Shown: one piece after another, positions 18,463 through 25,548 of the stretch | Numbering within the stretch: the first letter of the stretch is position 1 | How the letters are laid out: every line of letters starts with the position of its first letter | Assembly: GCA_949283655.1 (NCBI GenBank) | Contig: CASDTH010000046.1 | Span: forward strand, 1-34,433 | Origin: an uncultured bacterium | GTDB taxonomy: Bacteria > Bacillota > Clostridia > Oscillospirales > Acutalibacteraceae | Length of the DNA stretch: 34,433 bases | Direction of reading: 5' to 3' | The notes under the pieces: model-generated | The model's input: only the letters and a program-made list of their open reading frames with translations | What the model was told of the DNA's origin: nothing | The model's database searches: none | Position numbers and translations under genes: made by a program

Positions 18463-19938
18463 ATGGACAATCGCTATGCTATCAGCACCTATCCGGATGC
18501 TGCGGCCGTCACCAAGCAGCTCGATGAGCTCATCAAGCTGCCGATCTATTCCGTCAGCCCGGAGGCGCTCAAGCGCTATGAGGAGGAGTATTTCGACAAG
18601 AAGTGCGCCAAATCTAAGGTTATGATCGAAGAGGCGAAAACCGTCATCCCCGGCGGTGTGCAGCACAACCTTGCGTTTAACCACCCGTTCCCGCTGGTCT
18701 TCACAAAGGCGGAGGGCGCATATCTCTATGATATTGATGGCAACCGGTATTACGACTTCCTGCAGGCGGGCGGCCCCACAGTGCTTGGCTCCAACCCCAA
18801 GGTTGTGCGCGATCAGGTGATCGAGCTGCTCAACACCTGCGGCCCTTCCACCGGCCTGTTCCACGAGTTTGAATACAAGCTCGCCAAAAAGGTGTGCGAC
18901 AGTGTGCCGAATGTGGAGATGTTCCGCATGCTCAACTCCGGCTCCGAGGCATGCATGGCGGCTGTCCGCGTGGCCCGGCTGGCAACGAAGAATAAGAATA
19001 TTATCAAAATGGGCGGCGCCTACCACGGCTGGAGCGATCAGCTGGCCTACGGTATCCGGGTGCCCGGCTCTAAATTCACGCAGGCGCACGGCGTTCCGCT
19101 TTATATCTTTAAGCACACGCAGGAGTTCTTCCCCAACGATCTGGATGATCTGGAGCGCAAGCTGCGCATGAACCAGCTTCGCGGCGGCACGGCAGCTGTG
19201 TTTATCGAGCCCGTTGGCCCGGAGAGCGGTACCCGCCCGCTGGATAAAGATTTCAACAAGGGCGTGGAGCGGCTCTGCCGCAAGTATGGCGCGCTGCTCG
19301 TTTTCGACGAGGTCGTCACTGGCTTCCGCATCGGCATGGCGGGTGCGCAGGGTTATTTCGACGTGTCGCCGGATCTCACGGTGTTTGGCAAGGTCATCGC
19401 TGGCGGTTACCCGGGCGCAGGCGGCCTGGGCGGCAAGAAGGAGTATATGAAATACCTTGCTGCCGGCATCCAGACGGGCGACAAGGTGCACAAAGCACTC
19501 ATCGGCGGCACGATGGCGGCAACCCCCATCAGCTGCGTGGCGGGCTACTATACGCTGGAGGAGATCGAGCGCACAAACGCCTGCCAGAAGGCCGGCGAGA
19601 TGGGCGACCGTATCACGGCCGGCCTGCAGAAGCTCATCAAAAAGCACGGCCTGCCCTTTGTCGCCTTCAACCAGGGCTCGATCTGCCACTTGGAGACGGT
19701 TGGCACCATGCACTTCTCCATTGACTGGAGCAAGCTGTGGAAGGTGCCAGGCGTGCTCAAGGAGACCTCTGCGCGCAAAGCGGAGATGGAGCACATGGGC
19801 GCCGCTTATATGGCCGAGGGCCTTGTAACGCTTGCAGGCAGCCGCCTGTATACGAGCGCCGCATACACGCCCGAGATGATCGACGATGCGTTAACGCGCT
19901 TTGACAGAGTGTTTGACACCGTCACCGTGAAAAGATAA
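18463..19938 (+). CDS. Class III aminotransferase, glutamate-1-semialdehyde aminomutase-like
   Basis: The protein has 491 residues from the ATG at 18463, preceded by AAGGAGG at nine bases. The fold-type I PLP signs are complete: NSGSEA (158-163) binds the cofactor phosphate, the Asp of FDEVVTGFR (281-289) contacts the pyridine nitrogen, and Lys310 in VFGKVIAGG forms the Schiff base. The region resembles GSA aminomutase, but the protein is longer (about 430 is usual), with an N-terminal extension of some 60 residues before VIPGGVQHNL. The chromosomal context (sugar kinase, class II aldolase, TetR) argues against a haem-pathway HemL and for a catabolic transaminase. It presumably acts on an amino-sugar-, amino-polyol- or beta-amino-type substrate. 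The exact reaction is unknown. Confidence 0.88.
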   Translation: MDNRYAISTYPDAAAVTKQLDELIKLPIYSVSPEALKRYEEEYFDKKCAKSKVMIEEAKTVIPGGVQHNLAFNHPFPLVFTKAEGAYLYDIDGNRYYDFLQAGGPTVLGSNPKVVRDQVIELLNTCGPSTGLFHEFEYKLAKKVCDSVPNVEMFRMLNSGSEACMAAVRVARLATKNKNIIKMGGAYHGWSDQLAYGIRVPGSKFTQAHGVPLYIFKHTQEFFPNDLDDLERKLRMNQLRGGTAAVFIEPVGPESGTRPLDKDFNKGVERLCRKYGALLVFDEVVTGFRIGMAGAQGYFDVSPDLTVFGKVIAGGYPGAGGLGGKKEYMKYLAAGIQTGDKVHKALIGGTMAATPISCVAGYYTLEEIERTNACQKAGEMGDRITAGLQKLIKKHGLPFVAFNQGSICHLETVGTMHFSIDWSKLWKVPGVLKETSARKAEMEHMGAAYMAEGLVTLAGSRLYTSAAYTPEMIDDALTRFDRVFDTVTVKR

Positions 19939-19948
19939 CCGCTTTGAT

Positions 19949-19979
19949 TTCCCGGCGGCTCAACCGCGCCGCCGGGGAA
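19949..19979 (+). terminator. Intercistronic hairpin between aminotransferase and aldolase
   Basis: CCCGGCGG and CCGCCGGG form an 8-bp stem with a 10-base loop just after the aminotransferase stop and before the AAGGAGGG ribosome site of the aldolase. No T-run follows. It may stabilise the upstream message or lower aldolase expression. Confidence 0.4.
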
Positions 19980-20002
19980 TTTCACCCAAGGAGGGACTGC
20001 TT

Positions 20003-21232
20003 TTGAACATGGATATCATGCAGGCAAAGCAGCTGGTTGTGCGGGCGGGCAAGCAGCTTGTAGAGAGCGGCCTGATTGCGCGCACATGGGGCAATGTCAG
20101 CTGCCGTGTCAGCGACACACAGTTTGTCATCACCCCAAGCGGCAGAGCCTATGAAACCTTGACGCCGGATGAGATTGTTCTCGTCAACATCGCGGATCTG
20201 AGCTATGATGGCGGCATCAAGCCCTCTTCTGAAAAGGGAATCCACGCTTCGGCTTACCAGCTTCGGCCGGAGGTGAATTTTGTCATCCACACCCATCAGG
20301 TGAATGCCAGCGTCGTTAGCCCGCTGGGCTTTGATATCAATCATATTGCGCCGGAAAGCGCTGCGATCATTGGCGATCATATCCCGATGGCGGCTTACGG
20401 GCTGCCCGGCACAGGGAAGCTGCGCAAGGGTGTCGCCGCTGCAATTGAGCGCTCAGACAGCAAGGCGGTGATCATGGCCCACCATGGCGCGCTTTGCATG
20501 GGCAAAGATTATGAGGAGGCCTTTGCCGTTGCCTCTGAGCTGGAGAAGGTGTGCGCCCGCCATATTACGGAGCGCTACCGCGAGGTTACCGGTAAGGTGA
20601 TCGATACGCTTGACGAAATCCATGCATATGTGATCGAAAGCATTGGCAAAAAGGGAAAGGATGCATCGTCCGTCGCCGTGTACGACAGTGAGCGGGATGG
20701 CGCCATGTGCAACCTGACCAGGGCCGGGAGCGCTCAAACGCTCCGCGTTGAAATTGCAACAGGGCGCGTCGCAGGCGACGGCGCTGCATGGGTCCCGGAG
20801 GCTGAGCTGCATCGTGCCATTTATGCAAAGCGCGAGGGCATCAATTACATCATTCATTCCCAGCAGCCGGATATTCTTGCGGCCTCTCAATTGGGCCGCA
20901 CGGTAAAGCCCCTGCTGGACGACCTTGCCCAAATCGCGGGCGCAACCATCCGCTGCGCTGCATTTGACCCCTCTAGCACAAACAAAACGGCCAAAAAGGT
21001 GGTGCGGGCTCTTCGCGGGCGCGACGCCGTGCTGCTCAAGGATAACGGCGCTCTTTGCTGCGGCCCCTCCAAAAGCGACGCCCAGGCCACTGAGCTGGTG
21101 ATGGATAAGGGCTGCAAAACGATGCTGGGCGCGGCGCTCTTTGATGGGGCAAAGCCCATCAATGCAATCGAAACACGCCTGATGCGTTTGGTGTATAAAA
21201 CGAAATACTCCAAGCAGGCGTCCCAGAAATAA
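20003..21232 (+). CDS. Tandem class II aldolase/adducin-domain protein
   Basis: The protein has 409 residues from a TTG start, with AAGGAGGG (19988-19995) seven bases upstream; an ATG six bases further in is the alternative. Two class II aldolase/adducin domains lie head to tail. The first (about 5-195) is intact: catalytic Glu77 in SSEKGIHA and zinc ligands His96 and His98 in VIHTHQ and His161 in AHHGAL. The second (about 245-400) keeps the fold and the Glu (EAELH, 268), but the ligands read His285, Gln287 and Asn348 (KDNGAL), so it cannot hold metal in the normal way. Family members cleave fuculose-, rhamnulose- or ribulose-phosphates, or epimerise them. It is likely the aldolase step after the FGGY kinase. 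A single domain is about 200-230 residues, so this is a duplication. Confidence 0.85.
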   Translation: MNMDIMQAKQLVVRAGKQLVESGLIARTWGNVSCRVSDTQFVITPSGRAYETLTPDEIVLVNIADLSYDGGIKPSSEKGIHASAYQLRPEVNFVIHTHQVNASVVSPLGFDINHIAPESAAIIGDHIPMAAYGLPGTGKLRKGVAAAIERSDSKAVIMAHHGALCMGKDYEEAFAVASELEKVCARHITERYREVTGKVIDTLDEIHAYVIESIGKKGKDASSVAVYDSERDGAMCNLTRAGSAQTLRVEIATGRVAGDGAAWVPEAELHRAIYAKREGINYIIHSQQPDILAASQLGRTVKPLLDDLAQIAGATIRCAAFDPSSTNKTAKKVVRALRGRDAVLLKDNGALCCGPSKSDAQATELVMDKGCKTMLGAALFDGAKPINAIETRLMRLVYKTKYSKQASQK

Positions 21233-21268
21233 TTTTTTCTTTGCCATCTTCTTTTTACCCCCTTATAT

Positions 21269-21314
21269 ATAGAAACGGGTTGCTTTCCCGCAAGGGAGAG
21301 CGGCCCGTTTCTAT
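21269..21314 (+). terminator. Terminator downstream of the aldolase
   Basis: ATAGAAACGGG (21269-21279) pairs with CCCGTTTCTAT (21304-21314), with a second stem inside (GCTTTCCC/GGGAGAGC around GCAA). The stem is long, but the T-run is weak. Confidence 0.6.
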
Positions 21315-21385
21315 CATTACTTGCAGCATACACGCATAAAAAGCAACTGTGTTTAAAAATAATTTAGCTTTTTTATAAATTCGTA

Positions 21386-21415
21386 TTGTGAATCCATTGG
21401 CAAATATGATATAAT
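21386..21415 (+). promoter_or_regulatory. Promoter of the lipoprotein gene
   Basis: TTGTGA (21386-21391) and a perfect TATAAT (21410-21415) are 18 bases apart, about 80 bases before the start codon. Confidence 0.6.
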
Positions 21416-21496
21416 CATAGCAACTGAAATCGGATTTTCTGTAATACCTGTTAGCTGTCATTCCATGCCGGCTGATGGAGAAAAGGGGTTTTCGAA

Positions 21497-22294
21497 ATGA
21501 ATCAATCCATATTGAAGCTCGTTGCGTTGCTTTCCGCTCTGGCGCTTCTGGTTTCGCTCGCCGCTTGCGACGGCCTCTCTACGGAGGAGGAAACCACTGC
21601 GGAGCCCACCATTATCAGCAAAACACAAATGCCCACAGCAAATGCAGAGATCCTCCAGTATTTCAACCGTTTGATTAACGATGCTAAAAAAGCGAATCCA
21701 GAATTTACAATGGTAAAGGAGCCTCAGGTTTCTGAAGAGGAATTTTCTAACCAGGCAATGCAGGATCTTGCGCCCACTCTGAAGCAGCTGATGCTCAGCA
21801 GCACCAACCGCTCTTCTGAGGATGGCACAAAGCTTTCGGAGGTTTTGCCGGTATCCGGCCAGGAATGGGCCAGCAGGCTGACGACGAACGACATCCGCTA
21901 TGCCCAGTGCACACAGGAGGGGGAGCTCTATAAGATCACTTTACACTTCTTCGATGAGGAGGAGCCGGCGCCGCTGACCAGCCACCACGGAAAAGCCTTT
22001 GATATGGAAGACCGCGCCGCCATTGAGGAGGAATTCCAGAAAGCAGCCGGTTATATGCAGCTGGGGGATTACCACGTCCTCTTCACCGGCGCTACAATCA
22101 CCTGCGAAATCGACCGCGCGCATGATGAGATCACGAAGCTGGTTTATAACAAACGCATGAAGCTTGAGGGCGACCTGACCGGTGTAGGCAAGCTCGCTTC
22201 CGCAGGGGAAATCACATTTAGCTGCATCCTGAATATCCGTACGGAGTTTAACCTGACCTGGGATCACCCGGAGGAGACGCAGGCCGCCGGATAA
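21497..22294 (+). CDS. Lipoprotein of unknown function
   Basis: The protein has 265 residues. MNQSILKLVALLSALALLVS with the lipobox LAAC gives a type II signal peptide, and Cys24 would be lipidated and anchored to the outer face of the membrane. A Thr/Glu-rich tether follows (STEEETTAEPT). The folded part, from about 40 on, is acidic, with no recognised catalytic motif. The pattern of beta-rich stretches (YKITLHFFDEEEP, DYHVLFTGATITCEID, GEITFSCILNIRTEFNLTW) resembles small extracellular binding domains. AAAAGGGG is the ribosome site. The gene has its own promoter and stands alone between the aldolase and the structured repeat. Confidence 0.78.
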   Translation: MNQSILKLVALLSALALLVSLAACDGLSTEEETTAEPTIISKTQMPTANAEILQYFNRLINDAKKANPEFTMVKEPQVSEEEFSNQAMQDLAPTLKQLMLSSTNRSSEDGTKLSEVLPVSGQEWASRLTTNDIRYAQCTQEGELYKITLHFFDEEEPAPLTSHHGKAFDMEDRAAIEEEFQKAAGYMQLGDYHVLFTGATITCEIDRAHDEITKLVYNKRMKLEGDLTGVGKLASAGEITFSCILNIRTEFNLTWDHPEETQAAG

Positions 22295-22328
22295 AGCCCT
22301 GCCCCACCGCTCGTCCAATCAAAAGGAA

Positions 22329-22363
22329 AAGGGCCTGATTCTTCGCTGAAGAATCAGGCCCTT
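22329..22363. terminator. 16-bp stem-loop after the lipoprotein gene (left end of the repeat)
   Basis: AAGGGCCTGATTCTTC (22329-22344) and GAAGAATCAGGCCCTT (22348-22363) pair perfectly around GCT. It follows the lipoprotein stop by 34 bases and probably stops transcription, although no T-run follows. The nearly identical stem at 23316-23344 suggests it may instead belong to the repeat. Confidence 0.65.
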
Positions 22364-22414
22364 AGTCTGTAAAAAAGGTTAAGGAGCCCATAGGGCGCTT
22401 ATTTGCATTGCTGC

Positions 22415-22455
22415 CCAAATCAGACCTCATGTATGATATCTGAGGTCTGATTTGG
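22415..22455. repeat. Perfect 15-bp hairpin in the left flank of the repeat
   Basis: CCAAATCAGACCTCA (22415-22429) pairs perfectly with TGAGGTCTGATTTGG (22441-22455) around an 11-base loop. A decayed version of the same sequence is at 23236-23262 in reverse order, part of the overall symmetry. Confidence 0.65.
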
Positions 22456-22672
22456 CCCCCGTAGTCCGAGCGGGATAAAAAGAATTTTTTAAACTATGGT
22501 GCGGCCAGTAGGTTTTCTTTGATTTTTGAATGAGTGCCTGGTTTCGCTGTACGCGACTATCTTCTCTTACTTCTGTAAGAGAAGATAGGAAGAGAAGCTG
22601 CCGGGGGCTTTGCCCCTCGCCCCCGCGAGCGGCACTGCGGCGGCGGTTTTTAAACTTGCCACACCACAGTGC

Positions 22673-22728
22673 GTTCGGCGAACGCTTCCCAAACTCAGCC
22701 GCTCACGCGGCTTCAAACAGGCGGGAAG
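22673..22728 (-). ncRNA. Candidate structured RNA module, copy in the left arm
   Basis: Read on the minus strand, CTTCCC (22728-22723) and GGGAAG (22690-22685) form an outer stem. Inside it AGCCGC and GCGGCT close a GTGA loop (22706-22703), with TTTGA before and TGAG after, and GCCGAAC follows (22679-22673). It is the third version of the module described at 220-299, with different stems but identical loop and tag. Confidence 0.42.
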
Positions 22729-22944
22729 GTTCGCTTTTTGCCCTTCGGGCCAAAAAGTCCCCTCACGTGCACGCAGGTAGTGGCAGCAGTTGCCGCCTGG
22801 GCCTATCGTTTCGTTTGCGGCTCTGAACTACTTACAGGCCCCGGGAGAAACCTGGCGGGGCCTTCAGTCGATCGCGGAGGCTGAAGCCTTTTAATAGGCC
22901 AGCGGTGGCAAGCTCCACAAATTTCCGGCGGGCCCGTGAGGGGA

Positions 22945-23026
22945 CTTTTTCGTGAAGCGAAAAAGCAAACGCCCAAAATGTTTGAGGCCACGTGAGTGGC
23001 CGAGTTTTTTGGGTGGCTTGCCGAAC
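22945..23026 (+). ncRNA. Candidate structured RNA module, copy in the right arm
   Basis: A hairpin CTTTTTCG/CGAAAAAG (22945-22965) is followed by CCCAAAA/TTTTGGG (22972-22978 with 23007-23013). That stem encloses GGCCAC (22986-22991), GTGA (22992-22995) and GTGGCC (22996-23001), and the tag GCCGAAC follows (23020-23026). Each stem occupies the same place as in copy 1 at 220-299, but with compensating base changes. Confidence 0.45.
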
Positions 23027-23315
23027 ACATCAAAGGGATTCTAAAACGTAACAGTGCCGCCGCTGGCCGTTCGCGGGGCGAGGGGCAAAGCCCCCGGCAG
23101 CTTCTCTTCCTATCTTCTCTTACAGAAGTAAGAGAAGATAGTCGCGTACAGCGAAACCAGGCACTCATTCAAAAATCAAAGAAAACCTTCTGGCCGCCGC
23201 TCACAATAAAATCGACGATATTTCCCGCTCAGGCCGCGGGGGTCCAATTCAGACATCAGAGATATCAGCTGTTAGGCATTCGATATGAAACGTGGAAACC
23301 AGGCGGCAAGCTGAA

Positions 23316-23344
23316 GGCCTGATTCTTCAGCGAAGAATCAGGCC
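23316..23344 (-). terminator. Stem-loop after glyS (right end of the repeat)
   Basis: GGCCTGATTCTTC (23316-23328) pairs with GAAGAATCAGGCC (23332-23344) around AGC, 24 bases past the glyS stop. It is nearly identical to the stem at 22329-22363. No T-run follows on the minus strand. Confidence 0.55.
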
Positions 23345-23367
23345 CTCTCTATTTGCCCGCGCTGCGT

Positions 23368-24750
23368 TTAAAACGCGAGCTTTTCCTCAATATAGGCAAC
23401 CAAACTGTCAACCGGCAGGCGGACCTGCTGCATGGAGTCGCGGTCACGCACTGTGACACAGCCATCCGCCTCACTGTCGAAATCATAGGTTATGCACATC
23501 GGCGTGCCGATTTCATCCTGCCTGCGGTAACGCTTGCCGATGGAGCCGGCATCGTCGTATTCCACCATAAAGTGCTTGGCAAGCAGGTCATGCACCTTCA
23601 TTGCGCCCTCATTGAGTTTTTTGGAGAGAGGGAGCACCGCCGCCTTCATCGGCGCAAGCGCCGGGTGCAGGTGCAGCACCACGCGGGTGTCATTTTTCTC
23701 CGCGTCTACAACCTCCTCATCGTAAGCGTCGCACAAAAAGGCGAGCGCCACACGGTCCGCCCCCAGGGAGGGCTCGATCACATAGGGCAGGTATTTCTCA
23801 TTGGAGCTCTGGTCGAAATACTCCAGGCTCTTGCCGGAGGTATTCTGATGCTGCGTCAGGTCAAAGTTCGTGCGGCTCGCAACCCCCCACAGCTCGCCCC
23901 AACCGAAGGGGAAGAGATATTCAAAATCCGTGGTCGCGTTGGAGTAGTGGGAAAGCTCCTCCTTCTCGTGATCGCGCAGGCGGAGGTTTTCATCCCGCAT
24001 GCCGAGCGAGAGCAGCCACTTGTGGCAATAATCCTTCCAATAGGAGAACCACTCAAGCTCTGTGCCCGGCTTGCAGAAAAATTCCAGCTCCATCTGCTCA
24101 AATTCACGTGTGCGGAAGGTGAAATTGCCGGGCGTGATCTCATTACGGAAGGATTTTCCGATCTGGCAGACGCCAAAGGGGATCTTCCTGCGGGTGGTGC
24201 GCTGGATATTCGGGAAGTTGACGAAAATACCCTGCGCCGTCTCCGGGCGGAGATAGAGTTCGTTTTTCGCATCCTCCGTTACGCCCTGGAACGTTTTAAA
24301 CATCAGGTTAAATTTGCGAATATCGGTGAAATCACACGCGCCGCATTCGGGGCAGACGATCTGATGCTCCCGGATGTAATCGGACATCTGCTCAAAGCTC
24401 CATCCAGCAGGATTCACGCCGGTATCCTCAATCAGCTTATCTGCGCGGTGGCGCGTTTTGCAGGCCTTGCAGTCCATCAGCGGGTCGGAAAACCCGCCCA
24501 CATGGCCGGAAGCGACCCACGTCATCGGGTTCATTAGGATCGCGGAATCCAGGCCGACGTTGTAAGGGCTCTCCTGCACAAATTTTTTCCACCAGGCGCG
24601 TTTGACATTGTTTTTAAACTCCACGCCCAGAGGGCCATAATCCCAGGTGTTTGACAGGCCGCCGTAAATTTCGCTGCCGGGGTAGACAAAGCCCCTGGCT
24701 TTGCAGAGCGCGACCACCTTTTCCATCGTCTTTTCTGTGTTTGCAAGCAT
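23368..24750 (-). CDS. glyS: Glycyl-tRNA synthetase, alpha2 (dimeric) type
   Basis: The protein has 460 residues, the usual length of the single-chain gram-positive enzyme (often named glyS or glyQS). It charges tRNA-Gly. Class II motifs are present: [20 protein letters not shown] with [12 protein letters not shown] at the N-terminus, motif 2 [25 protein letters not shown], and motif 3 with [15 protein letters not shown]. Two CxxC pairs ([16 protein letters not shown]) suggest a zinc-binding insert. The C-terminal anticodon-binding domain runs from [15 protein letters not shown] to the end. GGAGGGG is seven bases before the ATG. It has its own consensus promoter and lies downstream of the yfbR-like gene. 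No T-box leader was found. Confidence 0.97.
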   Translation of the reverse strand: MLANTEKTMEKVVALCKARGFVYPGSEIYGGLSNTWDYGPLGVEFKNNVKRAWWKKFVQESPYNVGLDSAILMNPMTWVASGHVGGFSDPLMDCKACKTRHRADKLIEDTGVNPAGWSFEQMSDYIREHQIVCPECGACDFTDIRKFNLMFKTFQGVTEDAKNELYLRPETAQGIFVNFPNIQRTTRRKIPFGVCQIGKSFRNEITPGNFTFRTREFEQMELEFFCKPGTELEWFSYWKDYCHKWLLSLGMRDENLRLRDHEKEELSHYSNATTDFEYLFPFGWGELWGVASRTNFDLTQHQNTSGKSLEYFDQSSNEKYLPYVIEPSLGADRVALAFLCDAYDEEVVDAEKNDTRVVLHLHPALAPMKAAVLPLSKKLNEGAMKVHDLLAKHFMVEYDDAGSIGKRYRRQDEIGTPMCITYDFDSEADGCVTVRDRDSMQQVRLPVDSLVAYIEEKLAF

Positions 24751-24789
24751 GCTGATGCCCCTCCAGATTCTTTCCTATTCTTCCGTAAA

Positions 24790-24818
24790 ATCATAGCGGA
24801 AAGGCCTTGAAATGTCAA
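24790..24818 (-). promoter_or_regulatory. Sigma-A promoter of glyS
   Basis: On the minus strand TTGACA (24818-24813) and TATGAT (24795-24790) are separated by exactly 17 bases. The leader is short (about 30-35 bases), too short for a T-box. Confidence 0.75.
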
Positions 24819-24831
24819 GGCGAACCCGCAA

Positions 24832-24864
24832 CCCGCCATGCCGGCTCCGCCGGGCAAAGGCGGG
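24832..24864 (-). terminator. GC-rich nested hairpin after the 5'-deoxynucleotidase gene
   Basis: CCCGCC (24832-24837) pairs with GGCGGG (24859-24864), with CCGGC/GCCGG inside. It lies between the stop of the yfbR-like gene and the glyS promoter. No T-run is seen, so the call is tentative. Confidence 0.35.
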
Positions 24865-24910
24865 TGGATACCAATATATGTGCGCGGCGGAGTGCGCCCG
24901 CAGCACACAC

Positions 24911-25492
24911 TCAGCCCAGTTCATCCAGCGTGAGTGCATAGCTGGGGAGAAACTCCTCTAAAAAGCACTCCACCTCCGGCAGCTGCATAGCGTGCAGCGC
25001 GCTGAAGAGGGAGGCCTTTGCCCGGGCGAACTCCCGGTTACCCGCTTTTTCTTCCTCCACGCACTTGACCAGGGCGCTGATTTTATCCGCCGCTTTCACC
25101 AGCTTCCAGAGCTGCTCCTCCTGCCTGTTTGGGAAAAACAGCCCCTCATACTCCGGCCGGAGATCTGCCGGGAGCATCCCCATCAGCCTGCCGCAGGCGG
25201 AATCCTCTACCGCGCGGTAGGCTGCGCGCAGCGCCGGGCTGTGGTATTTCACCGGCGTGGGCAAATCGCCCGTCAGCGTTTCCGGCAGGTCATGATACAA
25301 TGCCAGCAGAGCGGCGCGCGCTTCATCCACCTGCCCGCCGAAGCGCCGGTTGCGCAAAACCGCCAGCGCGTGCGCAATCACGGCAACCTCGTGGGAATGC
25401 TCTGTTAAATTCTCCTGCCGCGTGTTGCGCATGAGCGCCCAACGGTCAATATATTTCATGCGGGAAACCATTGCGAAAAAATGATATGCCAT
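24911..25492 (-). CDS. yfbR: YfbR-like 5'-deoxynucleotidase (HD domain)
   Basis: The protein has 193 residues. The HD phosphohydrolase residues line up with the E. coli YfbR set: His34 in TEHSHEVA, His67-Asp68 in LYHDLPE, Glu71, and Asp136 in KAADKISAL. The diagnostic opening SRMKYIDRWALMRNTRQENL and TGDLPTPVKY are also present. YfbR removes phosphate from deoxynucleoside 5'-monophosphates and helps set the dNTP pool. GGGAGGAG is the ribosome site. The gene follows pyruvate kinase by 56 bases on the same strand and is probably co-transcribed with it. Confidence 0.92.
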   Translation of the reverse strand: MAYHFFAMVSRMKYIDRWALMRNTRQENLTEHSHEVAVIAHALAVLRNRRFGGQVDEARAALLALYHDLPETLTGDLPTPVKYHSPALRAAYRAVEDSACGRLMGMLPADLRPEYEGLFFPNRQEEQLWKLVKAADKISALVKCVEEEKAGNREFARAKASLFSALHAMQLPEVECFLEEFLPSYALTLDELG

Positions 25493-25548
25493 GCCGGCTC
25501 CTCCCTACGCGTCTACCAGCCCGCGTAAAACGACGTGCTGTGCGGCGG

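Larger units (their letters stand above)
22329..23344. repeat. Structured interspersed repeat, copy 2: complete 1-kb imperfect palindrome
   Basis: The whole region is an imperfect inverted repeat. Outermost are two near-identical stem-loops (22329-22363 and 23316-23344, GGCCTGATTCTTC stems). Inside these come flank sequences similar when reversed (CCGCTC...GGGGGCCAAATCAGACCTC against 23225-23250). Next is a near-perfect arm of more than 100 bases (22527-22625 against 23070-23171) with the 32-nt tag and ATCTTCTCTTAC hairpin on each side, and then core hairpins on both sides with GTGA loops. The centre is near 22850. Bases 22726-23073 match 1-356. No transposase is present. It is likely a non-autonomous element or a large structured RNA; the family is unknown to me. 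Confidence 0.8.

Noticed and set aside
18463..19938. Annotation as haem-pathway HemL
   Set aside because: The protein is about 60 residues longer than usual, and lies with a sugar kinase, aldolase and TetR regulator rather than with hem genes.
22329..23344. CRISPR array or phage attachment site
   Set aside because: There are no regularly spaced direct repeats, cas genes, integrase or tRNA; the symmetry is inverted, not direct.
24751..24910. Possible T-box leader for glyS
   Set aside because: The promoter at 24790-24818 leaves a leader of only about 30 bases, and no T-box consensus or specifier stem was seen.
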